From Euglena gracilis (lineage: Eukaryota; Euglenida; Euglenophyceae; Euglenales): a stretch of 64,000 nucleotides of DNA. Each line of letters begins with the position of its first letter. Within the stretch, counting starts at the first letter, position 1. Location: the NCBI GenBank assembly GCA_039621445.1, contig CP154954.1, positions 46,727,847 through 46,791,846 of the forward strand. Reading direction: 5' to 3'. The notes under the pieces were generated by a model. That model was not told the origin of the DNA and ran no database searches. It was given only the letters and a program-made list of their open reading frames with translations. This document shows positions 21,674 to 31,094 of the stretch, piece by piece. Both the position numbers and the translations under genes were made by a program.

Positions 21674-24193
21674 GTGAAGTGGGCCTGACGATGACCATCC
21701 GTGCATGACAAGACGTGCGCGGTTTTCCGCCTGGGAATGTTCTGTCTTATAAAATGCACTGAATGAATGAACTGTTCAAGAACACCACGAGTTGGGGTGA
21801 CACAGTTGGTGACAAGGGACAGGTGAACGGCGACACTGGTGAAAACAGAGCTGAACATCCCCCAAGGTGTGTACAGGGTTCAGTACAAAGGTGGTTGTCA
21901 GACGCGTGTGTGCGGGTTTCCGTGTAACCAGTGTTGGTTTGTACGGAAACCCGCACACTTCAGGGTTGTGTATGCGTACATGTACGTACCTGGTTGGCTC
22001 AGTGAGCAGGCCCTCTGTGCGGTGACTGCTGCAGATCGACCCCCTGCGAACTCGTCAGGGCACTTTGACGCGGTCCGTGACGTTCCCCGTGTCCACGGGT
22101 CACCCGGAGTTCGGGACGGTGGTGCAGCACCTCCGCTGGGCGGCCGACCTGTGCCTGCAGTCGGCGAAGAAGCTGCACCAGGCGGTGCGCGGCCTCCACC
22201 GGGCGGAGCTCTCGGTGGACAACGTCCGCGTCCCGCTGGACATGCAGCGGGACGCGATGCGGTCGCTGCGGTGGAGGCCCTTCTCCCTGACCGAGCAGAC
22301 GGTCAGCTCGAACCGGGACCTCCTCCAGCTCCTGGAGACCGTGCTGCAGCTGCAGGCGCGGTCGGGCCGTCAGCTGCCCCTCCTGGTGGATGAGAACATC
22401 CACTACCGCATCCTCCGCCTCCTGTACTCGGCCCCGGCGCTGCGCTTCCGGATGGGGGAGCACCTCGCCAACGTCCCCCTGCTGTACGGCATCTGGCATG
22501 CCTACAAGCACACGGTGACGGTGGTGTACCGGGCGTTCTTCCCGGTGCTGGCCCACCTGGAGGTGCCGGTTGGCGCCGGGGGCAGCCGGCAGCTCACGAC
22601 GTCCCTGCGGTCGCACCGGAAGGTGCTGTACATGGAGAAGCTGTTCGCCAGCCTCCTGTTGACCCGGGCCGACGTGCTGCCCCAGCCAGGGTGACCACTG
22701 CCCGAGCTGGCTGCTTTCAGGCTGCACCTGGTACATCGGACCAATGTTTGTGCGGTTATCCGCACAGTCATGTCGTGGGTCACTTGGTGTCACATCTCTC
22801 CCTTCTGTCCGTCACAGTCTGTCCGCGTTGTGCGGAAACCCGCGTAAAGGACCCTGGTGATAGGTCACGCAGGCCAACTTTGGGTGGAGACACTTCCAAA
22901 GCTCGTCTGTCACTCTGACGCCACCTGGAGGATCGTCTCCGGGAGGAGAGCCAGCGCGTGCACGTCTCCGCCCCCACTGCGGCCGACGCGTACGGCCCGC
23001 AGCTGCTCCTGGGGCTGCACCGCCTCCTGACCTTCTTCCTGCCGGCCCTCCTCCACCTCGGCTTCAAGGTGCGGCAGTGCACCTGGCGCGGCCGCCCCGA
23101 CGACGAGGTGAAGGGGGAGACGGCGCGGCAGGTGCTGGAGCGCTGCCTGGTCCTGCAGGCCCACCTCGAGCGGGCCATGAGTCCGCATGGCCTCCCCTCG
23201 GAGTACATGCGGACCATCTCCCTGGCCCTGCTGACCTGGCAGCCGTGGATGTCCCGCCTTCCCGGGTGCGTCTTCGTGGAGGAGGCCGGCGAGGCGATGC
23301 TGTCGCGCCTGTCGGGTGCCTGCCGTCGGTCGCCGTACGTCACGGACTTCCGGGGCACCCTGCAGCTGTTCCTCGGCCTGCCGCCGCCGTCGGGGGCGCC
23401 GCACGCCAGCCGGGGTTCCCTGCGGCTGGGACTGGTCGCCGAGATGACCCGCCGGGTGCGCCAGCTGGCGGACCACCCCGAGGGCCGCCCCTTCCCCCGC
23501 CGGGTGGACGCCACGCGGATCGCCTGGGTGGACGCCTCTGAGGTGGAGTTCCCCCGGTGGGGGTCCCCGCCCATCCTGCCGGAGATCGTGGACGTCCGGG
23601 CGCTGGAGGCCCTGATGCGGACCTCCCTCCTGACGTTGGTGAGCGGCCGGGCCCTGACCCCCGACATCCTGGTCTGGATGCGGGAGAACGTCGGGCCGGT
23701 GGACCCCCAGGAGTTCGCCCGTCGCCAGCGGGCGATGGACAACTTCCTCCACCAGCGGCAGCGGCGGCGCCGCAGCCCTACGCCTCCGGGGGACGTCGAA
23801 CCGGCGACCAGCGGGCAGGCGGAAACCCGCGCAGAGGCGGCGGCCCGTGCGGAAACCCGCGCAGCAGCAGAACCTGCACCGCCGGGGATGAGGCCTGCTG
23901 AGGAGTCCCCGGTGGAGGGCCGGGTGCGGTTCACCCCGGAGGAGCCCAGTTCCTCCGCGGCCGAGGCGGCGGTGGTGCAGCCGCCTGCGGTGCAACCGGG
24001 ATGGCCGGCGCTGGAGCTGCCCGAGGCGGAGAGCCTGTACGAGCCGCCCAGTACAGCGGAGTCGCTGTACGAGCCCCCGGGCACGCTGTCCGAGGGGTAC
24101 GTCTCCCCGGCGGCCTCCCAGACGGCCTCGGCAGTCTGGGGGAGCTGCCTGAGCAAGCCGCCCGACGTCATCGGGGTCCTCCTCCTCGGATGA
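21065..24193 (+). CDS. putative RNase H-fold transposase (three exons)
   Basis: Proposed exons are 21065-21673 (phase 0, donor TTG/gtgaag), 22035-22673 (acceptor ctgcag, donor GAC/gtgctg) and 22931 to about 24190, for roughly 835 residues. Exon 1 ends with the block VLWLDNFCWLRWG followed by a conserved-looking SYSRNVTAL. Exon 2 has LPLLVDENIHYRILRLL and then LLYGIWHAYKHTVTVVYR. An Asp in VLWLDNF, a second Asp in LLVDENI and a following G-W-H block fit the layout I know for KDZ-like and related eukaryotic transposases. This is recognition by eye, without a profile match. Exon 3 supplies Glu candidates (FVEEAGEAML) and a Pro/Ala-rich C-terminus. Start choice: ATG after an A run, GC-rich coding from there on; an upstream exon is possible. 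Confidence 0.6.
22035..22673 (+). CDS. transposase exon 2
   Basis: Opens in phase 0 with IDPLRTRQG. The central region carries QLPLLVDENIHYRILRLL, the proposed second catalytic Asp, and LANVPLLYGIWHAYKH. The intron before it holds at least three CGG-N4-CCG dyads. Confidence 0.6.
22931..24193 (+). CDS. transposase exon 3 and C-terminal tail
   Basis: About 420 codons with an ordered first part (GLHRLLTFFLPALLHLGF, then ALEALMRTSLLTLVSGRAL) and a low-complexity tail. Two dyads (23819-23834 and 23849-23870) sit inside the frame and encode repeated AETRA. Near 24170 an acidic frame (SSGSSSSDEDLSLSP) continues in another reading frame, so either the exon ends earlier by splicing or the copy has a frame lesion. 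Confidence 0.55.
   Translation, partial: DRLREESQRVHVSAPTAADAYGPQLLLGLHRLLTFFLPALLHLGFKVRQCTWRGRPDDEVKGETARQVLERCLVLQAHLERAMSPHGLPSEYMRTISLALLTWQPWMSRLPGCVFVEEAGEAMLSRLSGACRRSPYVTDFRGTLQLFLGLPPPSGAPHASRGSLRLGLVAEMTRRVRQLADHPEGRPFPRRVDATRIAWVDASEVEFPRWGSPPILPEIVDVRALEALMRTSLLTLVSGRALTPDILVWMRENVGPVDPQEFARRQRAMDNFLHQRQRRRRSPTPPGDVEPATSGQAETRAEAAARAETRAAAEPAPPGMRPAEESPVEGRVRFTPEEPSSSAAEAAVVQPPAVQPGWPALELPEAESLYEPPSTAESLYEPPGTLSEGYVSPAASQTASAVWGSCLSKPPDVIGVLLLG
23817..23872. promoter_or_regulatory. two dyads inside transposase coding sequence
   Basis: GGCGGAAACCCGCGCAG and GTGCGGAAACCCGCGCAG lie 28-30 bp apart in exon 3, each encoding AETRA. This shows the dyad is not confined to non-coding DNA. 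Confidence 0.6.
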
Positions 24194-24199
24194 GGACCT

Positions 24200-24560
24200 C
24201 AGTCTCTCCCCGGCGGTGTGTGTCCCTACCGGACCCCGGTCTTTCTACGTGGTCCTGAACCTTTCTGTATATCAGGGAGTCAGATGGAGGCCTTCAGAGC
24301 GAGGGTGAGGGTTTGTTTCAGAATGTAAAGGGGGTGGCGGGCGGGTTTCCGTGCAAAAGCATTCTCCACCCAGCCAGAAGGGGGGTGCTCTGTGGGGTGG
24401 TCACTGCTGTGTTTCCTTTAATGACAATTATTTTTTTGATTGAACTGACTGTCCCAGATTTTGTGCTTATTTATATTCACAAAAGTGTTTGTGTGGGGAC
24501 TGTTTCTGACCTGAATTTCCTTCATTTCGGCTGTTTTCACGCTGCCTCGTTTTTTTAGAC
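24200..24560. other. spacer between the two A2 genes
   Basis: Contains one dyad (about 24340) and AT-rich DNA. The promoter of the second gene would lie here. The first ATG with coding-like sequence after it is at 24566. Confidence 0.4.
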
Positions 24561-24565
24561 CTCTG

Positions 24566-24679
24566 ATGGCAGCCCGGAAGCCCACGGCGCCCACTCGCTC
24601 GGCGACGGAGCTGGTGTCGAAGACCCCGACCCCGCTGGCCCGTGTCCGGAGGGGGTCTGGAGCTGGCTGGTGTGGTTCT
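24566..24679 (+). CDS. ParB-like gene exon 1
   Basis: 38 codons from ATG: MAARKPTAPTRSATELVSK, basic and Thr-rich. Donor TCT/gtactt in phase 0 fits the next acceptor. The start could lie in an unseen upstream exon. Confidence 0.5.
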
Positions 24680-27600
24680 GTACTTTTTTTTTGGCCGTAC
24701 AATCGTCCGAGGGTGTTTGACGGTTCCTCATTCCTGGGATGTTTTCGAAAGTACAGGAGAAGTCACTCCGTTTGTTAGACGACACTCACCCAGTTTGTTT
24801 CAGTGTCATTGACGCCCTTTGGTTTCTACAGCTGTGCGGGTTTCCGTGCAAACCGCTCAGATTTGTGTTTGGCGTGCGCGTGCAGCAGACAGACCAGTTG
24901 AAACCCTGGAGAGCCAGACAGCCTCCGCGCCTTGACGTGTTGGTGCTGGACGAGACCCTCACGCGAGGGCAGGTGCGGCGGGTCGAAAAGGCCCACGTGG
25001 ACAGCCTCGTCAAGGCGTTCACGGAGAACCCGCCGGTGGGGGCCCTGAGCTTCGTGGTGTGGCCGGAGCAGGGTGTGTTTTGTTTCTGCGAGCATAGTTG
25101 GCCAGCCTGTCTGTATTCATGGATGTTGTAAATGGCGGCGGATGCTTCGCACGTGACGAAATAATGAAATATACACCATTTGTTCTTTTTTTTTTGGAGT
25201 TGGGGTGGTGATCCAGGCGGGAATCCGTGCACCTGAACAAAACTCAGTGGCACTGTTGTCCTCCCTGTTTTCACAGCGACGGGGAAGTTCGTCATCCTGA
25301 GCGGGCAGCACCGCTTCCTGGCGGCCACCCAGGTGGCGGACGCGGCGGTGGCCGACGCGCGGCCGGCGCCGCAGTGGACCGAGTGGTTCAACTGCCACAC
25401 GGTGCTGGGGTCGGCCAGCCTCGAGGAGAGGCAGCGCGTGGCGGGGAGCATGCAAGCCCGGGACGGGACGGTGAGGGAGATGTCCCTCAGCCAGCGGGTG
25501 GAGTGGCTGGAGCGGGAGGTGGAGCGGGAGCGGCCGGGGGCGGTGCCGGACGGCGAGGCGGGGACCGCCGCCCGCCTGACGGTGAACCGGACGGAGCTGC
25601 TGAAGCGGGTGTACGTGAAGACGGGGTGCACGGAGGCGTCCCACGGCAAGATGGTGTGTGCGCGGATTTCCGTGTGCGCTGTTTTCCGTTTGATGCAATG
25701 CACGGATTCCCGCTGACACGGCTGGCTTCCTTTCTTTTTTTGCTTGTCAGAGGGAGAGTGAGTGCGCGCACCCTGTCCTTTGATATTCCAGCTATCACGT
25801 ACACATCACTCTCCCCCCCCCCAACTCTCCCTGACCTCATCTGTGCAGGACAACTGGGTGAAGTCCATGCAGCCGCTGGCGGAGTGGCTGCTGCACAGCG
25901 GGCGGCCGGTGGTGGAGGCGGTGCGGGCGCTGGAGGCGCGCCCCACGACGGGGCGGTGGCGGCGGCGTGTCCCAGTACGCGTTAAAGACGATCGAGCAGC
26001 TGTACGACCCGCAGGACTACGTCGCCCTGACGAGGGAGATGCTGGACGAGGCGGCGAAGGCGACGACGGTGCGGCTGGTTCGGATGTCCATTTCACTGTC
26101 TGTCTCCGTTGGGACTCTGCCCGCACTTTCACACAGACAGCCAGACACAGGCGCACGCACACAAGGAAACTGTGATCATACGGGGGACAGTTCAACCAGT
26201 TTTACTGTTCGAGTGGATACAGAGACAGTACGCGGTAAACCGCACACCACACCATGCGCGCTGGGGTGGAATGTGACGGGGGAGGAATGGCACTCCGCCG
26301 TCAAGGCGGTGGTGGGGACGCTGATCCGCCGCCGCGCGTGGACGTGGCTGCTGATGCACCCGGACCTTCACCACGTTCACCCGACCCGCCGTATGTCTAC
26401 TCTGCGCTGTCTTCCGCACTGTGTGACCACACGGTTTATTCTTAAGGTTGTGGTTCTCAGGCGGATTTCCGTGCAGATCTCCATTTTGTCATTCTCATGC
26501 GGGTTTCCGTGGAAAGACGCTTGTACATGGAAGCGTGTGTAGTGAGGGGATTCTTTCCTGAAGTCACCGTTCTCGTGCTCAGGTACCCTGGACATGGTGC
26601 CCAGCCTGGAGCAGAGCATGGACAGCGCGGACATCAAGGTGCCGCTCACCGGTACCAACTGGCGCTGGTCGGCCCAGCACCCGTGCGCAGGACTCTCCAG
26701 GACACGTGTGTGCACTTTTTCCCTTTACCTTTGGTTAGTTACACATGATTTTTTTTTTGGTACACGGGAACCCGCGTGAAATATCACAAGTCACATCACA
26801 ATGTTACGGAGTGCAGCTGTTTCATTTTTGTGTGTCCTGGCTCAGGATTCTCCCTGCGATGTCTGAGGGTCGGGGGGGTCCTGAGTCCGGCCACCGCGGG
26901 AGGCGGTCCTCCGCTCCCCCCTGTGGGGGACTGAGCGCTACGCCCCCCTGCGGGCGCGGCTGGCCCAGCCGCTCGCTGAGCCCACGGTGCGGTACGGGGG
27001 CCGCTTCTGCACCCTGGACCTCAGCGGTGGCGGCGGTCGGCGCGGGGCGGCCACAGCGGCGGCCGGCAGCAGCCGGGAGGAGGCGGAGGGGTCCCCCAGT
27101 CAGCCCACGTCTGGGGAGGGGGAGCTGTTTGAGGCTGGCTCTCCGCGGGCGGGCAGCCGGTCCACCCGGGGGCGAAGAAGGGCGGAGGCGGCGGAGCGTG
27201 GGGAGAGTCCCGAGCCGTCCCGCCTGGCGCACGTGGTCCCCCTCCACCCCACCGCGGGGATGCCGCGGGAGATCATGGAGCTGAACGTCGACGCGGTGGT
27301 GGTGGAGGTCCCGGACGGGCTGAGCGACGCCGACGTCCACCCTGAGCTCCTGAGACTGTGGAGCCGTGGGGTGCCGTTCGTGGCCACGGGGCGGGCGTTC
27401 GCCATCGGGGCCCTGCAGCAGACCCTGCAGAAGGGCATGGACGTCCCCGACGAGATGCGTCGTGTGGACGTCACCCTGCACCGGCCGGTGAAGTCCAACG
27501 TGGACCGCACCTACCTCTTCAACGTCACCACCGTCACCGCCCTCTTCAGCAGCAAGACGGACTTTCGGGTGTGCACACCCTTCGTTTCGGTTTTTATTTT

Positions 27601-29549
27601 AAGCAACAGACTGTTCTCTCTTTTTTTGGGGGGGGGGCACGGGAATCCGCACAACTTTGTGGAGTGCACGGGAATCCGCACAGGACAGATACACACCCGT
27701 GCACACAGGGGATAATGTCCGTGCACACGAACGTTTCTTAAGATCTACGCTATGACTCAGAAAATCAATGTTCCACTGCCGTGAGGTGTTGGCACACCTT
27801 CATCTCCCCCCACAGGTGCCGCGGCAGATCACCCTCGTGGGACAGGGTCAGGGCTGTGTTTACACTGAACAAACAAAAAAAGCAACATCACAATGACACC
27901 ATTGGTCAGTTCATAGGTATTGGTACAGTTCTGTTCATCGAAATGATTCCAGGTCCAGGTTAGACGGTTTTCCGTCCACTTCTCGTGATTATTCCATTTC
28001 TCCTGGTGAAAGAACGACGTTTAGTTCCACAGGGTGAATTTCTTTTGGCCAATTCCCTTTTCAATCCGCACTCGGCTTCCCTCCCGCCTGAAGCTGAGAC
28101 ACAGCTCTGCGGGGGAGGGGCCGCCCACCCTGCCGGTGGAGGTGGCGTGGTGGCTGCTGGCGCGGCTGCACGTGGAGGCCCACGACTGGGTGCTGGCGGT
28201 CACCCGCCACGCCGCCCTCCCGGCGGACCTCGCCACCCGGCTGCAGGTCCCCATCGGCGTCATCTGGGGGGACCCCGACCTCCTGGAGGAGGCGGACGAG
28301 GCGATGCAGCTGCGGGTGGACCAGCTGCAGCGCGAGATCAAAGTGGCCGATGGGAAGCCGGCCATCCTGTGGGATCAGGGCGCCACCCCGGTGCAGGCCA
28401 GACGAAGGGGGGGGGGGACGTTTGCCCGTATCGACTCTGCGTGCATGAGCCGTCAGTACAGCATCGGAACGTGACGCACAGCGTGCACGCGGTTTCCCGC
28501 GCACAGTGCACGCGTGCGGATTCCCGTGGAGCGGTGTGCTTGGCTGTTGCTATGACTGGTTTCTCCGTTTTTCATCCCGCCCCAACTGGGTGGTGGTCCC
28601 TGTGGCCATCAACGTCCACCACCGCATCACCCACCACGAGCCCCTGGACGTCTCCGGCCGGGGCGGGCTGGAGGAGGAGGAGGAGAAGGGGGAGAAGGAA
28701 GAGGAGGACATGCCCCCCCGGCCAAAGAAGAAGGAGCCGGAGAAGAAGGGCCGGGAGCCCTCGCCCCCGCCGCCAGCCAAGGGGCGGGGCAAGAAGGAGA
28801 CCCCCGCCAAGGGGAAGGAGAAGGAGAAGGAGAAGGCCCCCCCGGCCGCCAAGGGGAAGGAGAAGGGGAAGGAGAGGGCCCCTGCCGCGAAGGAGCCTGA
28901 GGCCCCGGTGACGCCGGCCAAGCAGCCGTCGACCGGCGGCGGCGCGGCGGCGGCGGGCCGCAAGGGGGCCTCCACCCCCTCCGGGCTGCGGAAGGGCGCG
29001 GCCGCACCGCCAGCAGCGGCGCAGGAGCCGCCGGCGCCGGAGACCCCGGTGACGGGCCGCAAGCGCACGGCCCGCACCCCGCCGCCCGCCGAGTCCGCCG
29101 CCGGTGAACCGGAGGACGAGATTGAGGAGATCGTCCCGCGACCGCCCCCAACACGGTCCCCCCTTCAGCGTGTGTCCTATCAATGTGCTTCCTTCAGCCC
29201 CTGGGTTTTGCAGCCACAGCTTGGCACGCGGGAAACCGCACACGTGCGTCTTCTTCTGCGCTGCACGGAAACCCGCACACAATCTCCTATACTCTTTTTT
29301 GGGTTCAGGAGGTTTTGCGTGCACACAGCCTGTGCCCTTACAAAGTCTGGACGGATCTAGGACCCTATGTTCGTCAGTGATGTTCTGCTTGCAAAGTGCA
29401 CGGGAAACCGCACACAGCTTGCTGACTCATTCGGTACACGCGTACACCCCTCCCTCCCTCCTCCAAACCATCAAGTCCAAGGGGGGAGGGTCAGCTGAAG
29501 AAGAAGCCCACGCCGGCCGGCGCGCTGGAGGAGCTGCTCAACGTGTGAG
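24566..29549 (+). CDS. ParB/sulfiredoxin-like domain protein of A2 (multi-exon)
   Basis: Proposed exons: 24566-24679, 24886-25072, 25277-25653, 25849-26077, 26225-26390, 26583-26705, 26886-27568, 27816-27836, 28094-28390, about 28590-29169, and a last exon near 29495-29549. Phases agree across joins 1 to 9, which is strong support, except for one excess base in exon 4. Exons 2-3 encode LDVLVLDETLTRGQVRRV, a helix (KAHVDSLVKAF), then TGKFVILSGQHRFLAATQ. The last block matches the Gx(H/R)R-x2-A signature of ParB N-terminal and sulfiredoxin-fold domains. Middle exons (VVVEVPDGLSDADVHPEL, LLRLWSRGVPFVATG, LFSSKTDF) are not assigned. The tail is Lys/Pro/Ala-rich, like a nuclear or DNA-binding linker. 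Role in transposition, silencing or copy maintenance is inference. Confidence 0.6.
24886..25072 (+). CDS. ParB-like gene exon 2 (N-terminal half of domain)
   Basis: Acceptor gtgcag, donor CAGG/gtgtgt, phase 0 in and phase 1 out. Encodes the strand-helix start of the ParB/Srx fold: VLVLDETLTRGQVRRVEK, then HVDSLVKAFTENPPVGAL. Confidence 0.65.
25277..25653 (+). CDS. ParB-like gene exon 3 (GQHR motif)
   Basis: 377 bp, phase 1 in and phase 0 out. Begins with TGKFVILSGQHRFLAATQ. The GQHR-x2-A motif is the key signature. It is followed by a helical, charged region (SLSQRVEWLEREVERERP) that may form a coiled coil. Confidence 0.7.
25849..26077 (+). CDS. ParB-like gene exon 4, with frame break
   Basis: The exon opens DNWVKSMQPLAEWLLHSG in phase 0 but switches frame in a G/C-rich run near 25945-25968, after which SQYALKTIEQLYDPQDY continues in another frame. 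The exon is 229 bp. One base fewer would make it a multiple of three, matching the flanking phases. Either a real frameshift or a base-call error in the run explains it. Confidence 0.6.
26225..26390 (+). CDS. ParB-like gene exon 5
   Basis: Encodes WNVTGEEWHSAVKAVVG, then LIRRRAWTWLLMHPDL, and ends at CGCC/gtatgt in phase 1. The proposed start places a dyad (26229-26241) inside the exon. A later start is possible. Confidence 0.5.
26583..26705 (+). CDS. ParB-like gene exon 6
   Basis: Acceptor gctcag, 123 bp. Encodes TLDMVPSLEQSMDSADIK, then VPLTGTNWRWSAQHP. Phases fit both neighbours. Confidence 0.55.
26886..27568 (+). CDS. ParB-like gene exon 7
   Basis: 683 bp, two bases completing a codon and phase 0 out at CGG/gtgtgc. 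Has a basic and acidic linker (SREEAEGSPSQPTSGEGE) and then an ordered region: MPREIMELNVDAVVVEVP, HPELLRLWSRGVPFVATG, LFNVTTVTALFSSKTDF. The W-x-x-G-x-P-F element loosely recalls the start of JmjC-type folds, but no iron-binding motif was seen, so this is left unassigned. Confidence 0.55.
27816..27836 (+). CDS. possible 21-bp microexon 8
   Basis: Acceptor cccacag and donor CTC/gtggga frame seven codons (VPRQITL) in phase 0, which preserves the frame between exons 7 and 9. Confidence 0.4.
28094..28390 (+). CDS. ParB-like gene exon 9
   Basis: 297 bp, phase 0 at both ends. Encodes PPTLPVEVAWWLLARLHV, EAHDWVLAVTRHAALP, then LLEEADEAMQLRVDQLQR, mostly helical. Function unknown. Confidence 0.6.
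28590..29169 (+). CDS. ParB-like gene exon 10, Lys/Pro/Ala-rich tail
   Basis: After VVVPVAINVHHRITHHEP comes an acidic EEEE/KEEE stretch, then about 130 residues of repeated KGKEK, KKEPEKK and PPAAK, like a nuclear disordered tail. I found no clean AG acceptor in the right phase, so the 5' border is uncertain. The next exon (about 29495-29549) may end the protein with PTPAGALEELLNV and a TGA. Confidence 0.5.
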
Positions 29550-30919
29550 CAGCAGCGGGGGCCGGGCGGGCCGGGCGGGCGGGGCGGGGCGCGGCGGGGC
29601 GGCAGGCAGCCGCCATCCCCACTGAGTGCACGGCCGTGGACGGCCGTGGGCGGCCGACGGGAGCAGCTCTCTCTGCACCCTGCTGTGTGGACCGCCCGAG
29701 GCTTTTGAACCTGGGACCGCCCGCTGCTTTTGTTTTTCGTGTGTCACACACCCTCACCGCACACCCACTGTCCCCGGGGACTGCCCAAACGCCTTTCACC
29801 TTTCGACGGGAACCCAACCCCTGGACCACTCCATCATCCCGTTTGTTTTTCACCTGGGACCCACCGGACGCCCCAACCGCCGTGTGAGGTCCAGGGCACA
29901 CATTCCTGGTCACCCATTCAGTGGGCCCGTGTCCAACCAACCCTTTCGTTATTGCAGTGCACAGAGTGTGTAGATCCCTCTCTGACACATACCCCTCTCT
30001 GAGACCCGTGTGCCCTGGACCTGGAACACCCATTCGGCTGTCCGTTTGTCCCCTCCATTTGTCTCTCTTTTCCCCTCTGGACCGCCCACAGAGACTTCGT
30101 CTCACTCTCTTCCCCCCGGGACCAAGGACCCCTCCAGGACCAGGACCAGTGCTGCACGGTGATCCGCACAAACACACCCTTCCCCTCCCACCCTTCTTTC
30201 TGTCGTTGCGCTTCGTGTGCTATCGCAGTCTCTCTCTGGCAGGCGGGCGGTGAGGGGGAGGGGGCATGGGAGGAGGGCTGCCTTGGGTTAGGTGCCCCAG
30301 TGGATGTCACGTCCAGTTCCAAGTCAAACGTCCCCATGAGTTTCCCAGTGTGTTTTTGCACGGATAACCGCACAAGTTCACTTTTAACCATTCATAGTCA
30401 CTCAGCCCCCTCTCGTAGTGTTAACCCCTTCGCGCATGCTGCATCTGTCCTGTGCGGTTTCTCGCCTAACAGACCATCTGTCAAAAATTACAGAATCAGT
30501 TCCGCAGTGGTGTTCGTTTCCCCCCTCCCGTCACTGGTCGTTGGCACTCACCAGTCCTCCAAAAGTGCACGGGTTGCTTACGCGGGTGCCTCTCCGTCAC
30601 AGGTTTCGCCATGTCACCCCCCTCCCGGAGGTGGGGTCCGGCTCCGTCGTGACACGGCCGGGGCTTCGACGGTCAGGTGTTCTCCCACCCCTTCCCCGTT
30701 TTCATATTTTCGGCCTGGTTTCTGGGGGGTATTTCACAAAATCACCCCTTTTCAGCCATTAATTTCCAAAATCGGTCACGTGTCAAAACTGTGGAAACAG
30801 GCGGAAACCCGCGTACAATTTCGGGGTTGCAGTAACTATCACAAATATCAGTTGAGTTTCGGGGGGGTGGCCTACACGGAAACCCGCACACCTGGACCGC
30901 CTAAAAAATGGCATAAAAT
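29550..30919. promoter_or_regulatory. A2 right non-coding region with dyads
   Basis: Pyrimidine-rich DNA with dyads near 30156, 30359, 30452, 30799 and 30879. The last 500 bp or so match the right end of A1, so this is probably the 3' region needed for transposition. Confidence 0.5.
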
Positions 30920-30942
30920 TTGGGCAATTCGCGCCGCCTAAG
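30920..30942 (-). repeat. right TIR of A2
   Basis: Exact reverse complement of the left 23 bp, followed by TCTAA. Confidence 0.9.
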
Positions 30943-31094
30943 TCTAACCCTGCCCTCCCTGCCCCCCCATGAACAGCTTGGGCTGGGAACGCAACACGGA
31001 TCCTCCACAATGCTGCACAATAACGCGCAAAAAAAAGCAGCAATTTTGCCAAAATAAAAAAGGGAAAATACACACCGCATGTTCCCCCTGAACG

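Larger units (their letters stand above)
17967..30942 (+). mobile_element. A2: putative autonomous family A DNA transposon, 13 kb
   Basis: A 12,976-bp insertion with 23-bp perfect terminal inverted repeats (CTTAGGCGGC...) and the perfect direct repeat TCTAA at 17962-17966 and 30943-30947. It carries two plus-strand multi-exon genes: a transposase-like gene (21065 to about 24190) and a ParB-like-domain gene (24566 to about 29550). About 3 kb of non-coding DNA on the left and 1.4 kb on the right are rich in CGG-N4-CCG dyads, which also lie in the introns. The ends match A1, so A2 is a candidate source of the machinery that moves A1. The 5-bp duplication and end sequence do not match a superfamily I can name with confidence. 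Absence of capsid, polymerase and reverse transcriptase genes argues against Polintons and retroelements. Confidence 0.85.

Noticed and set aside
22958-23995. Antisense long frames over the A2 exons (for example minus 22780-24171)
   Set aside because: High-GC coding DNA keeps antisense frames open. The plus strand has consistent splice phases and protein-like composition.
27280-27568. JmjC-type demethylase domain in exon 7 of the ParB-like gene
   Set aside because: Only a loose LWSRGVPFV-like element matches. No HxD...H iron-binding set was visible.
17990-30900. CGG-N4-CCG dyads as fungal zinc-cluster (Zn2Cys6) binding sites
   Set aside because: The half-site fits that class, but no zinc-cluster protein is encoded here and nothing shows a fungal host. 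Kept only as an alternative reading.
17967-30942. A2 as a Polinton, virophage or endogenous virus
   Set aside because: No capsid, packaging ATPase, protease, polymerase B or retroviral-type integrase block was seen, and the duplication and ends do not match.
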